From Rhodospirillales bacterium (GTDB taxonomy: Bacteria; Pseudomonadota; Alphaproteobacteria; Acetobacterales; Acetobacteraceae): a DNA stretch of 18,093 nucleotides. Location: contig JANXXW010000149.1 in assembly GCA_025350425.1 (NCBI GenBank), forward strand, positions 1 to 18,093, read 5' to 3'. Shown piece after piece: positions 7,567 through 15,457 of this stretch; position 1 is the first letter of the stretch, and each line of letters opens with the position of its first letter. The translations under genes and the position numbers were made by a program. Under the pieces are notes generated by a model that worked only from the letters and a program-made list of their open reading frames with translations, did not search any database and was not told the DNA's origin.

Positions 7567-8630
7567 GCGGCGTCGATCCAAATCTGCAGGTATCTGCCGA
7601 CGAAGCCGCCGATATGCTGGCCGCCGCCTGGCAGGCCGCCGACGAGGCCGAGCTTGGATCCCAGACCCGCGTGCTCAATCAGGCTGAGATCGACAGCCTG
7701 CTCGGGCTCGAGGACGGCGCGGCGGAGGCTCCGGGCAGCGGCGGCATGCAGAAGATCATCACCTCTGGCATGATCTCCTACGAGCGGCTGCCGATGCTGG
7801 AAATAGTGTTCGACCGCCTGGTGCGGATCATGTCGACCAGCCTGCGTCACTTCACCAGCGACAACGTCGAAGTCGGCATCGATAACATCGTCAGCCTGCG
7901 TTTCGGCGATTACCTGAACGCCATTCCGATGCCGGCGATGCTGGCCGTATTCAAGGTCGAGCAATGGGACAATTACGGTGTCATGGTCGTCGACAGCGCG
8001 ATGATCTACTCGATCGTCGATGTGTTGCTCGGCGGCCGGCGCGGCACTGCGGCGATGCGTATCGAGGGCCGGCCCTACACCACGATCGAGCGATCCTTGG
8101 TCGAACGCCTCATCCGTGTGGTGCTGGCCGACCTGTCGGCAAGCTTCGAGCCGCTCTGCCCGGTGACGTTCAAGTTCGAGCGATTGGAGGTTAATCCGCG
8201 CTTCGCGACCGTCAGCCGTTTGTCCAACGCCGCCATCCTCGCGCGCATGAAGATCGAGATGGAGGATCGTGGTGGACGACTGGAGTTGCTGCTGCCCTAC
8301 GCCTTGCTGGAGCCGGTGCGCGAGTTGCTGCTGCAGCAGTTCATGGGCGAAAAATTTGGCCGAGACTCGATCTGGGAGACGCATCTCGCGGAGGAGTTGC
8401 TGAACACCGACATCGAGCTGTCAGTGGTGCTGGATGAGCAGGTCATGCGCCTGTCGGACGTCATGGCGCTGCGACCAGGCAGCCAGATCGTATTGGGAAC
8501 TTCGCTCGGCGGCTCGGTGCAGTTGCGCTGCGGCGCCACGCCTCTGTTCGAAGGTCGCGTCGGGCGCCGCAAGAACCGCATGGCGGTACGCATCGAGCAC
8601 GAAATCACGCGCGCGCCGGTGGCGGCATGA
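7563..8630 (+). CDS. fliM: Flagellar motor switch protein FliM
   Basis: FliM is the C-ring protein that receives phospho-CheY and transmits rotation switching to FliG. The 355-residue protein carries the CheY-P-binding peptide LNQAEIDSLLG at residues 38-48, preceded by a roughly 37-residue acidic extension that looks like the N-terminus of other alphaproteobacterial FliM proteins. The CheC-like middle domain starts at GMISYERLPMLEIVFDRLVR and includes VDSAMIYSIVDVLLGGRRG. The C-terminal SpoA/FliN-type domain (about 275-345) holds IELSVVLDEQVMRLSDVMAL and GATPLFEGRVGRRKNRMAV. The frame is intact. The start overlaps the fliL stop by four bases. Confidence 0.96.
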   Translation: MSGVDPNLQVSADEAADMLAAAWQAADEAELGSQTRVLNQAEIDSLLGLEDGAAEAPGSGGMQKIITSGMISYERLPMLEIVFDRLVRIMSTSLRHFTSDNVEVGIDNIVSLRFGDYLNAIPMPAMLAVFKVEQWDNYGVMVVDSAMIYSIVDVLLGGRRGTAAMRIEGRPYTTIERSLVERLIRVVLADLSASFEPLCPVTFKFERLEVNPRFATVSRLSNAAILARMKIEMEDRGGRLELLLPYALLEPVRELLLQQFMGEKFGRDSIWETHLAEELLNTDIELSVVLDEQVMRLSDVMALRPGSQIVLGTSLGGSVQLRCGATPLFEGRVGRRKNRMAVRIEHEITRAPVAA

Positions 8631-8705
8631 GCGCAGGCATGATGCCGGCTGTGGCACCGTTGCCCTGTAGAGGTATGCGCCAAAAACGGCGCGGGAAAGG
8701 GCACG

Positions 8706-9143
8706 ATGGAATGGTTGCTGGAAGTCGCCTTGTTGGCGCTGCTCACCGTTACGTTGTTCCACGCAGTGCGGCTGGAACGCGCCCTTGGCGTGCTGCGGCG
8801 GGACCGGGGGGCACTCGAAATCCTGGTGGCGAGTTTCAACGAGAGCACCGCCTTGGCCGAACAGGGCATCGAGCGGTTGCGTTCCACGTCCGAGGGCGCG
8901 GGTCGGCAGATTGCGCGCCAGATCGAGGGCGGTTCCTCGCTGCGGCAGGACCTCACCTTCCTGATCGAACGGGGAGACGCCACGGCGGACCGGCTGGATG
9001 CGATTGTGCGTGGAACCCGAACGACCAGCCCCAAGGTTGCCGCGCGAGAGCAGGTTGGTTCGCAGGAATCGCCGGAACCGCCACCCAGGCTTCGCAGCCA
9101 AGCGGAGCGCGATCTGGTGAAGGCGCTCAAACTCGTGCGATGA
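8706..9143 (+). CDS. DUF6468-type membrane-anchored flagellar-cluster protein
   Basis: This 145-residue protein has an N-terminal membrane helix (MEWLLEVALLALLTVTLFHA), then a long amphipathic region rich in Arg/Glu/Leu (RLERALGVLRRDRGALEILV, later LTFLIERGDATADRLDAIV) likely to be coiled coil, and ends RLRSQAERDLVKALKLVR. I recognise it as the DUF6468 type found beside fliM and the MotE-like gene in Rhodospirillales; no function is established to my knowledge. A GGAAAGGG stretch precedes the ATG. The position between a switch protein and a stator-associated protein suggests a role near the motor, but this is inference. A longer frame in the same region (8627-9157) is a shadow. Confidence 0.75.
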   Translation: MEWLLEVALLALLTVTLFHAVRLERALGVLRRDRGALEILVASFNESTALAEQGIERLRSTSEGAGRQIARQIEGGSSLRQDLTFLIERGDATADRLDAIVRGTRTTSPKVAAREQVGSQESPEPPPRLRSQAERDLVKALKLVR

Positions 9144-9153
9144 GCCTTCGGCC

Positions 9154-9831
9154 ATGAAGCTCGTGATGCCACGCTTGTTGCCGATAACGATCGGGATCAT
9201 GGTCACGCTGCTCGCCATCAAATCTACCATGCTGGTTCGCGCCGCGGTGCCACACGCCGAGAGCGCCCAACCAGCGGTCGTGACCCCGCCGCACGCTGAT
9301 CCAGTTCCCGTCGCGACGCCGTCGCTGCCTTGCGCTGCGGCTTCGGGCAACGTGGTGCCCGAAGCCACGCCGGTCAGCGAGGCTGAGCGCGCCCTGCTCG
9401 GCGATCTACGGCGGCGACGCATCGAGCTGGACAGCCGCGCCCAGGCACTCGACCTGCGTGATCAGGTCCAGGCTGCCGTCGAGCAGCGTCTTGGCGCGCG
9501 TCTCGACCAACTCACCTCGCTCCAGCAGCGCCTCGAACAGATCGAGGTCGCGCGGAGGGCGCATGACGAGGCGAATTGGCGCGCGATGGTCAAGCTCTAA
9601 GAAACTATGAAGCCGCGCGATGCAGCTGTAATCTTCAACGATCTTGACCGGCCGGTCCTGCTGCAGATTGTCGATCGTATGCAGGAACGTCGCGCGTCAA
9701 TGGTGTTGGCGGCGATGCAGCCGGACCGCGCGCGCGAACTGACGGCGGCACTCGCGGCGATGCGCGTGAAGGCCGATGCGGTCCCGCAACCCGGACAACC
9801 CGGGCTGCCGGGTTCCGCCGGGAAGCAGTGA
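9154..9831 (+). pseudogene. MotE-like protein interrupted by in-frame TAA
   Basis: One frame of 226 codons contains two halves separated by a TAA at 9598-9600. The first half (148 residues) has a membrane helix near residues 8-27 (LLPITIGIMVTLLAI), a Pro/Ala-rich linker, and a coiled coil from SEAERALLGDLRRRRIELDS through LQQRLEQIEVARRAHDEANW to RAMVKL. After the stop the same frame continues ETMKPRDAAVIFNDLDRPVL then LQIVDRMQERRASMVLAAMQ, the MgtE N-terminal-like domain of MotE-family proteins. Intact relatives read KLYE.MKPRDAA without a break, so TAT or TAC to TAA explains the stop. MotE is a periplasmic protein acting on the flagellar stator system (known in Sinorhizobium). The second half could restart at ATG 9607 but would lack the anchor. 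Confidence 0.82.
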
Positions 9832-9892
9832 GGGCCGCGGTTTGGACGATCCAACGTCGGCAACGGGGCGCATGCGCGCGAAAGGAGGCAGT

Positions 9893-10279
9893 ATGGTGAA
9901 CGGCAGGGCGATGAACGTGCTTATCGTGGACGACTACAAGACAATGCTTCGCATCATCAGGAACCTGCTGAAGCAAATTGATTTCAATAGTGTCGAGGAA
10001 GCAACTGACGGCGCCGAGGCTTTGGCCAAGCTCCGCCACGGAAATTACGGACTGGTCATCAGCGACTGGAACATGCAGCCAATGACCGGACTGGAGTTGC
10101 TGCGGGAAGTAAGGGCCGATACCAGGTTGCGCGCCACACCCTTCATCATGGTGACGGCCGAGAGTAAGGCCGAAAACGTTGTTGCCGCGAAACAGGCTGG
10201 CGTCTCGAATTACACCGTGAAGCCGTTCAATGCTGAGACGTTGCGTGACAAAATCGAAAAAGTGCTCGGTCATGCTTGA
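9893..10279 (+). CDS. cheY: Single-domain chemotaxis response regulator CheY
   Basis: This 128-residue receiver domain has no output domain. Key residues are all present: acidic pair Asp13/Asp14 in VLIVDDYKTM, phospho-acceptor Asp58 in LVISDWNMQPMTG, Thr88 in IMVTAES and Lys110 in YTVKPFN. When phosphorylated by CheA, CheY binds FliM and reverses the motor; no cheA or receptor gene is in this window. The ATG at 9893 is chosen over longer frames because AAAGGAGG lies just before it, the strongest ribosome binding site seen here, and because the receiver fold begins right after. DWNMQPMTGLELL is close to classical CheY of motor type. Confidence 0.95.
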   Translation: MVNGRAMNVLIVDDYKTMLRIIRNLLKQIDFNSVEEATDGAEALAKLRHGNYGLVISDWNMQPMTGLELLREVRADTRLRATPFIMVTAESKAENVVAAKQAGVSNYTVKPFNAETLRDKIEKVLGHA

Positions 10280-10372
10280 TGGCTTCTCCATCGGTGGGCA
10301 GTATTGTCTGTGCGTCGTGTTGATCCTGTCCGCTTTTAAGCCTGGAGCGCTTGTCTCGAGGCTGTGGGCCTG

Positions 10373-10906
10373 ATGAATCTGGCCGACCTGGAACAAACCG
10401 TGTCGAGCGTGCGTGAGGCAGTTGCCGCCCTGCGGGCCGACGATTTGCCCGAGTTTGCCGTCGCATCCACGCTGGCCCAACTCGACGCCACCCTGGTCCA
10501 GACCGTAGCCGCGACCGACTGCATTCTCGATGTCTGTGAGACTTTGGATCGCATGGCGGGTGATCTCGGCTCGTTACGTGGCCGCCGGGCACGCGAGGCT
10601 TCGCTGCGGCTACGGGACGCAACACGCCGGATTTATGAAGCTTGCGGATTTCAGGACATCACCGGACAGAGGATCAGGCGGGTGAAAGGCACCATCAAGA
10701 CGATCGAGACGAGAATCCTGAGTATTTTAACTGCCCTTGAACCTCTCTCCGCCGTTGAACCCAGCGCCTCTGAAATCATGGATGGCAACCGCAAGAGGGT
10801 GCCGATAACAAAAATCCTGGAGCCGAGATCATTGGACGGGCCTCAGCTACCTCCACTCGCGATGGCACAAAGTGAGATCGACCGCCTACTGGCAAGCTTT
10901 GGATGA
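10373..10906 (+). CDS. cheZ: CheZ-type CheY-P phosphatase
   Basis: The 177-residue mostly helical protein carries the CheZ active-site motif FQDITGQRIRRV (residues 93-104) with catalytic Asp95 and Gln99, which orient water onto phospho-Asp of CheY. Its C-terminal end AQSEIDRLLASFG matches the flexible CheZ tail that grips CheY. CheZ resets the chemotaxis signal; its position directly after cheY fits. The frame also allows a GTG at 10364, but ATG 10373 with GAGG upstream seems more likely; spacing is loose in both cases. The stop overlaps the next gene (ATGA). Cys and Arg content and codon style match the neighbours. Confidence 0.88.
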   Translation: MNLADLEQTVSSVREAVAALRADDLPEFAVASTLAQLDATLVQTVAATDCILDVCETLDRMAGDLGSLRGRRAREASLRLRDATRRIYEACGFQDITGQRIRRVKGTIKTIETRILSILTALEPLSAVEPSASEIMDGNRKRVPITKILEPRSLDGPQLPPLAMAQSEIDRLLASFG

Positions 10907-13849
10907 GGCAGCCAATGGCGCGTCTGCTCCATCTCGCACTGATCGCGACAGCGTTCTTGGTTGGCCAGTGGAATTTCTGCTTGGCCACAACCATCGGCGT
11001 AAGAAATGGCGACCATCCTGGTTTCGGCCGCATAGTGTTTGAACTGCCCGAAGGATCGACGGCTACGGCGGTTCAGCGAGGCGATCGTGTATTGGTTCGC
11101 TTCCTGGGCGGAACCGTTGTCGATAGGTTTGACCCGGAGCTGCTTGAAGCGCGCAACCTACGCCGTTCCGATGCACTCATAGACGGTATGAACCTGATTG
11201 TTGCCCATGGCGCACACCTTCGCGCATTGAACCCGGGTGACCGGTTGGTCGTGGATCTGCTCGACGCGATAAAAGCGCCCGACCCGGCCGGCGATCGCAA
11301 GTCACCCCCGTCGCTGACGGGATTACATCTGGCAGATGCCGCGCCGATGCCGACCGCCGACACCACGTCCACCAACGCCATGTCTGCGGGCGTAACGCCC
11401 GCGCCGACAATGCCGCCGCCTGCCCCCACAACACCCTCGACCACGCCATTCCTGCCAGTCGTGCCTGGTGCTGATTCGGGCTCTACCGGTCTTTCCAGGC
11501 AGCGGCCAGCCACGACGTTCGCCGCGCTGGTGCTGACCGTGGCACAGGTCGAGTTGCCGGCGGTCGAGAAAGCGCCGCAGGGATCGCTGGCCCTGGCGGC
11601 GACATCGGCCGGAATGATCCTGTCCATGCCGTTTTCGGCCGAGACAGGGGCGGCGTCATTCAGGCGGGGTGAGTGGTCCTACGTGGTCTTCGATGAGCGT
11701 CGGCCAATCGATCTCTTGAATCAGCGCGAGAACCCCATGTTCGCGCAAGCCACGCTGCGTTTGTTGGCCGATGCGACGGTATTGCGGTTCAAAAGCGATC
11801 CTGCGCGTGGTTTGTCGCTGTCGCACGTTGGTGTGGATTGGAAACTGACTGTGGGCGATGCCGCTCCCCGCAACTTCAGGCCCCACCCGGTCGGGAGCGG
11901 GGTGATGCTGCCGGCGACCGATCCGGGGCGTGTGGTGGCGATGCCTGATCCTGAAGGTGGCGGCACCCTGCTCGTCGGCACGTTGCGGCAAGCCGGGCCA
12001 TCATTGGCCGAGATGCACGCGGCTGCGGCTTTCATTCTCTGGCCGACATGGTTGGGTATTGTTGTGGAGCCCTTGCTCGACGCCATCCAGTTGCACGTGG
12101 CGCCCGATGGATTTCTCCTCACCGCCGGGGTGGGTGGGAGCTTGGCGCTCTCCGACACTTTCATGCCCGCGGAACCCGACGAGATCGTCAATCAGTTCAG
12201 CCGTCAATTCAGCCTGCCCGCGCTTCCGACCGAAATCCTTCTGGGTCGATTGCAGGAGGCCCTTCGTGCTGCGGCCGGTGCGCCGGCGCAGTCACGTACG
12301 GATAAGCGTCTCGCCGTCGCGCAGTCGCTGCTGGCACTGGGGATGGGCATCGAGGCGCAAGGCGTCATGGCCGCCGCCGCCCGGGAGGATCCCCGTTCTC
12401 CGGCGCGTCCGGACGTAATCGCCGCCGCCGCCGTCGCCGCACTTCTGGCTGGCCGTGTCGGGGGAGGGGGAAGGTATCCTGGGCGAACGTTTGTCCAGCA
12501 CGGACGAAGTGGCATTTTGGCGCGGCATACGGGCCGCGATGATGGCGCAGGATATTCTCGCCGCCGCCGCCGCCCTGGCCCCTCGGGTAGGCTTGCTGAA
12601 ATCGTATCCATCGCCGCTTCGCGACCGGCTGATGGCTCTGGTCGGCGAAACCTTGGCTGCAGGAGGGCAGGGCGTGGCACTCGGCACGCTAGAGGGCACC
12701 TTTCCAAGTGATCGGCACCTCGCGCTGGCACGAGCCATGACGGCGGATGCTGGGACGCCGTCGCTCGCCAGCCTCGATATTCTCGCGAATAGTCCGGACC
12801 GGCGCATACGGGCGCGGGCCGCTGGACGCGCGGCGGAATCTCGGTTGGCACGTGGTCTTGCAGACCCTGGTGGGACCGCCGACGCGTTGGAGCACCTGCT
12901 CTACGCATGGAGGGAAGACGGGACAGAGATCGCGTTGCGCGAGCGCGTAGCCGCATTGCGGTCGCAAGGCGGCGCGCCGCGGCCGGCGTTGGCGTTGTTG
13001 CGCGAGACTGCCCGGCTTTGGCCGGAGCGGGCGACCGAACTACAGACCCAAATGGCGGCAGTGTTGGAGACGGCGGTTGCGCCGGATGCTCGGCCGGTCC
13101 TGTCACCACTCGAATTCGCCACGCTCGTGGAAGGGAATGTCGATCTGTTGCCGGCCGGGCCTGCAGGCGGACGGCTGGCCGAGATGCTTGCCGAGCGGCT
13201 CGATACGCTTGAGCTCCCGGAACGTGCTGCGGCCACGCTCGGCAACCTCGCCGCCAAACTTCCTCCGGGTGTGGCTCTTGCCACGTTCGGAACGCATCTG
13301 GCCAGCCTGCGCCTCGCCGGGAACGACGCCCCGGCCGCGCTCCTGGCCCTGCGCGACAGCGAGGTGGCTGGCTTGCCTATGGCGCTGCATGACACCCGCG
13401 AACTCGTTCGGGCCCAGGCACAGCTGGCCCAGAACGATTGGGATGCCGCGTTGGCAACGCTCGCGCCGCTGTCCATGCCCGCGGCGTCGGTGCTTCGTGC
13501 GACCCTGCTGGAGCGGGCGCGCGACTGGGCGGGAGCGGGCCAAGCCCTCGACTCCATGCTGATTGCCCTCCCGCCCGACGGCCTCTTGGATCAGCTCCAG
13601 GCAATACTGGTTCTGCGAATTGCTTCCGACGCGGCACAGGCGCGCGACGAGACGAGATTGCAATCTCTTCAGCAACGGTTCCACGAACGGATGCCCGGTG
13701 TGGAGTTGGCCCGCTTGTTGGAGTTGCTGATCGCGAAACCGGTGCGGGAGACGGCGGACCTCACCCGCGCTGGACGCGAGGCAACCCTCGCGCGGCAATT
13801 GTCCGGACAACTCAATGCGATCACAGCAGGCAAGGCGGGACCTCGCTGA
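10903..13849 (+). pseudogene. Large exported flagellar-cluster TPR-like protein, frameshifted
   Basis: Two overlapping frames make one protein of about 980 residues. The first (from 10903) has a signal peptide (MARLLHLALIATAFLVGQWN, start or second Met), an AMIN-like beta region (HPGFGRIVFELPEGSTATAV), a Pro/Thr-rich linker (about 150-190), and a mixed region ending AAVAALLAGRV near 12459. It then runs into low-complexity Arg-rich text and stops at 12711. The second frame continues GEGEGILGERLSSTDEVAFW and is alpha-helical repeat to 13849, with TPR-like pairs such as RAQAQLAQNDWDAALATLAP. An extra G in the G5 tract at 12460-12464 joins the two exactly. I do not know a function; homologues sit at this place in Rhodospirillales flagellar clusters. 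It starts overlapping cheZ, so it belongs to the same operon. Confidence 0.75.
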
Positions 13850-14050
13850 ATACGGCGAATCGCGGGCCAAGGACGATTCCAGAGAATCGGGTGCAAGGCG
13901 GGCATGTGAAATATCGACGCGGATAACTCTAATTTCACTTGCGCCCCCCCCCCCTTTTCACCATCTTCATGTCTCTTGGCCCCAGGGGACGCACGCAACC
14001 GGTGTGCGTCCAACAGGCCGTCTACTGGTTGGTAATGAGGAGGTTGCGTG
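13850..14050 (+). promoter_or_regulatory. speD leader with C12 tract and tandem hairpins
   Basis: This 201-base gap holds an inverted repeat GTGAAAT/ATTTCAC (13906-13912/13932-13938), a homopolymer of 12 C followed by TTTT (13944-13959), a hairpin GGACGCAC/GTGCGTCC (13987-13994/14004-14011), and an adjoining imperfect hairpin CCAACAG/CTGGTTGG (14010-14016/14025-14032). It ends with the ribosome binding site AGGAGG at 14038-14043. The paired elements directly before the binding site suggest a structured leader that could control speD; I cannot match it to a named riboswitch. Confidence 0.4.
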
Positions 14051-14512
14051 ATGAACGCACTCACACCACTGGGGATGGTCTCGGATTTTCCGAGCGAAAA
14101 CCAGACGCGCGAGTTTCCTGTCACGGGGCAGGAGGAACGTAGTGACTATTTCGTGGAACGCGACGGTATGCGTTTCGCAGGGACGCATCTGCTCGTCGAT
14201 TTGTGGGGGGCGACCAATCTTGCCGATCCCGCGCACATCGACGCAGCGTTGCGCAAAGCGGCCATAACTGCAGGCGCTACGATTCTGCACAGCCATTTCC
14301 ACCATTTTACGCCGAATGGTGGTGTGTCTGGCGTCGTTGTGTTGGCGGAAAGTCATATCTCGATTCACACATGGCCGGAGCGGGACTTTGCCGCAGTCGA
14401 CATCTTCATGTGTGGCGATTGTGATCCGAACAACTCGATCCCAGTGCTCGAAGCTGCATTCTCGCCGCTCCGTGTGGATCTTGAGGAAAAGCGGCGCGGT
14501 CGCGTCGCTTAA
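14051..14512 (+). CDS. speD: S-adenosylmethionine decarboxylase proenzyme
   Basis: SpeD decarboxylates S-adenosylmethionine to supply the aminopropyl group for spermidine. The 153-residue proenzyme has the bacterial class-1B pattern: GTHLLVDLWGATNL, LHSHFHHFTPNGGVSGVVVL, then the self-cleavage site AES-HISIHTWPE, where cutting between Glu100 and Ser101 generates the pyruvoyl cofactor. His106 and Cys121 (FMCGDCDP) are the expected catalytic residues. The N-terminus is about 35 residues longer than short bacterial SpeD. ATG 14051 is preferred to GTG 14048 because of its spacing from AGGAGG. The paired enzyme speE follows 71 bases later. Confidence 0.94.
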   Translation: MNALTPLGMVSDFPSENQTREFPVTGQEERSDYFVERDGMRFAGTHLLVDLWGATNLADPAHIDAALRKAAITAGATILHSHFHHFTPNGGVSGVVVLAESHISIHTWPERDFAAVDIFMCGDCDPNNSIPVLEAAFSPLRVDLEEKRRGRVA

Positions 14513-14538
14513 AATCCTGTAATCGCTGGCTGGTCGTA

Positions 14539-14565
14539 AAAGCGGGCGCTGACAGCGCTCGCTTT
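14539..14565 (+). terminator. Hairpin between speD and speE
   Basis: AAAGCGGGCGCT (14539-14550) and AGCGCTCGCTTT (14554-14565) pair over 12 positions with a single G-U, leaving a 3-base loop. It lies 26 bases after the speD stop and 18 before the speE start. The A-rich/T-rich ends give an intrinsic-terminator-like shape, although the T-run is only three bases. It could attenuate or set the speD:speE ratio. Confidence 0.5.
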
Positions 14566-14583
14566 CCACCCGAGGTATGTTCG

Positions 14584-15450
14584 ATGAGCGGCGAGAGTTG
14601 GTTAAACGAGACACTGTATCCGCAGTGGGGTCAGCGCTTTCTTGTGGGGCGTGAACTCGCACGTGCGACCAGTGCCTTTCAGGAAATTGTGATTTTCGAT
14701 AGCGCCAGCCATGGTCGTGTCATGGTGCTTGATGGCGCCATCCAGATCACGGAGCGTGACGAGTTCGTATATCAGGAGATGATCGCGCACGTGCCACTAT
14801 TCGCGCACGGATCCTGTGCCAACGTGCTGATCATCGGGGCGGGGGATGGTGGTGTCCTGCGTCGAGTCTTGCAGCATCCAACGGTCCAGCGTGCGGTGAT
14901 GGTAGAAATCGATGGTGAGGTCGTGCGACTTGCCCGCGAGTTCCTACCTGAAATCGGCGGCCGATCGTGGGACGATGCACGCGCCACCGTGTTGATAGGT
15001 GACGGCATTGAATATGTTCGTCGGGCCGAAACCGGCGCGTTTGACGCAATCATCGTCGACAGCACCGATCCTGTCGGTGTCGGCGAATGTTTGTTTTCCG
15101 ACGCCTTCTATGCAGAGGCGGCGCGCGTTCTGTCTGTCGCTGGGCTGATCGTCAACCAGTGCGGCGTGCCTTTCATGCAGGCTGACGAGCTGCGCGAGAC
15201 CAGCCTGCGCCGCGCCCGTTCCTTCGCCCATGTCGGCGCGTTTGTCGCCGCGGTTCCGACCTATGTCGGTGGCTTCATGACGCTGGGCTTCGCGGCCAAG
15301 CGCCCGGGTATGGATAGTGTTTCCGTTCCCGAGCTTCGCGCCCGGGCCGCCGTGGCGGGCATTCTCGGCACCACCGATTACTGGACACCTGAGGTCCATG
15401 CGGCATCCTTCGCGCTGCCGCCATATATCGCTCGTCAGTTACCGCGCTGA
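14584..15450 (+). CDS. speE: Spermidine synthase (polyamine aminopropyltransferase)
   Basis: SpeE transfers the aminopropyl group of decarboxylated S-adenosylmethionine to putrescine. The 288-residue cytosolic protein begins with the small beta domain (LVGRELARATSAFQEIVIFD, VMVLDGAIQITERDEFVYQE) and has the Rossmann-type core: VLIIGAGDGGVLRRVLQHPT (GAGDGG at 85-90), AVMVEIDGEVVRLAREFLPE, VLIGDGIEY, and the catalytic loop IIVDSTDPVGVGECLFSDAF with Asp159. The ending YWTPEVHAASFALPPYIARQ is typical. Length and all motifs are normal. GAGG lies eight bases before the ATG. It is convergent with fliP, with only seven bases between stops. Confidence 0.96.
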   Translation: MSGESWLNETLYPQWGQRFLVGRELARATSAFQEIVIFDSASHGRVMVLDGAIQITERDEFVYQEMIAHVPLFAHGSCANVLIIGAGDGGVLRRVLQHPTVQRAVMVEIDGEVVRLAREFLPEIGGRSWDDARATVLIGDGIEYVRRAETGAFDAIIVDSTDPVGVGECLFSDAFYAEAARVLSVAGLIVNQCGVPFMQADELRETSLRRARSFAHVGAFVAAVPTYVGGFMTLGFAAKRPGMDSVSVPELRARAAVAGILGTTDYWTPEVHAASFALPPYIARQLPR

Positions 15451-15457
15451 ATGGGCG

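Noticed and set aside
7470..8384. Long minus-strand frames opposite fliM and cheY (7470-8384, 8421-9422, 9635-10480)
   Set aside because: They lie antisense to strongly recognised genes and have biased, motif-free translations typical of GC-rich shadows.
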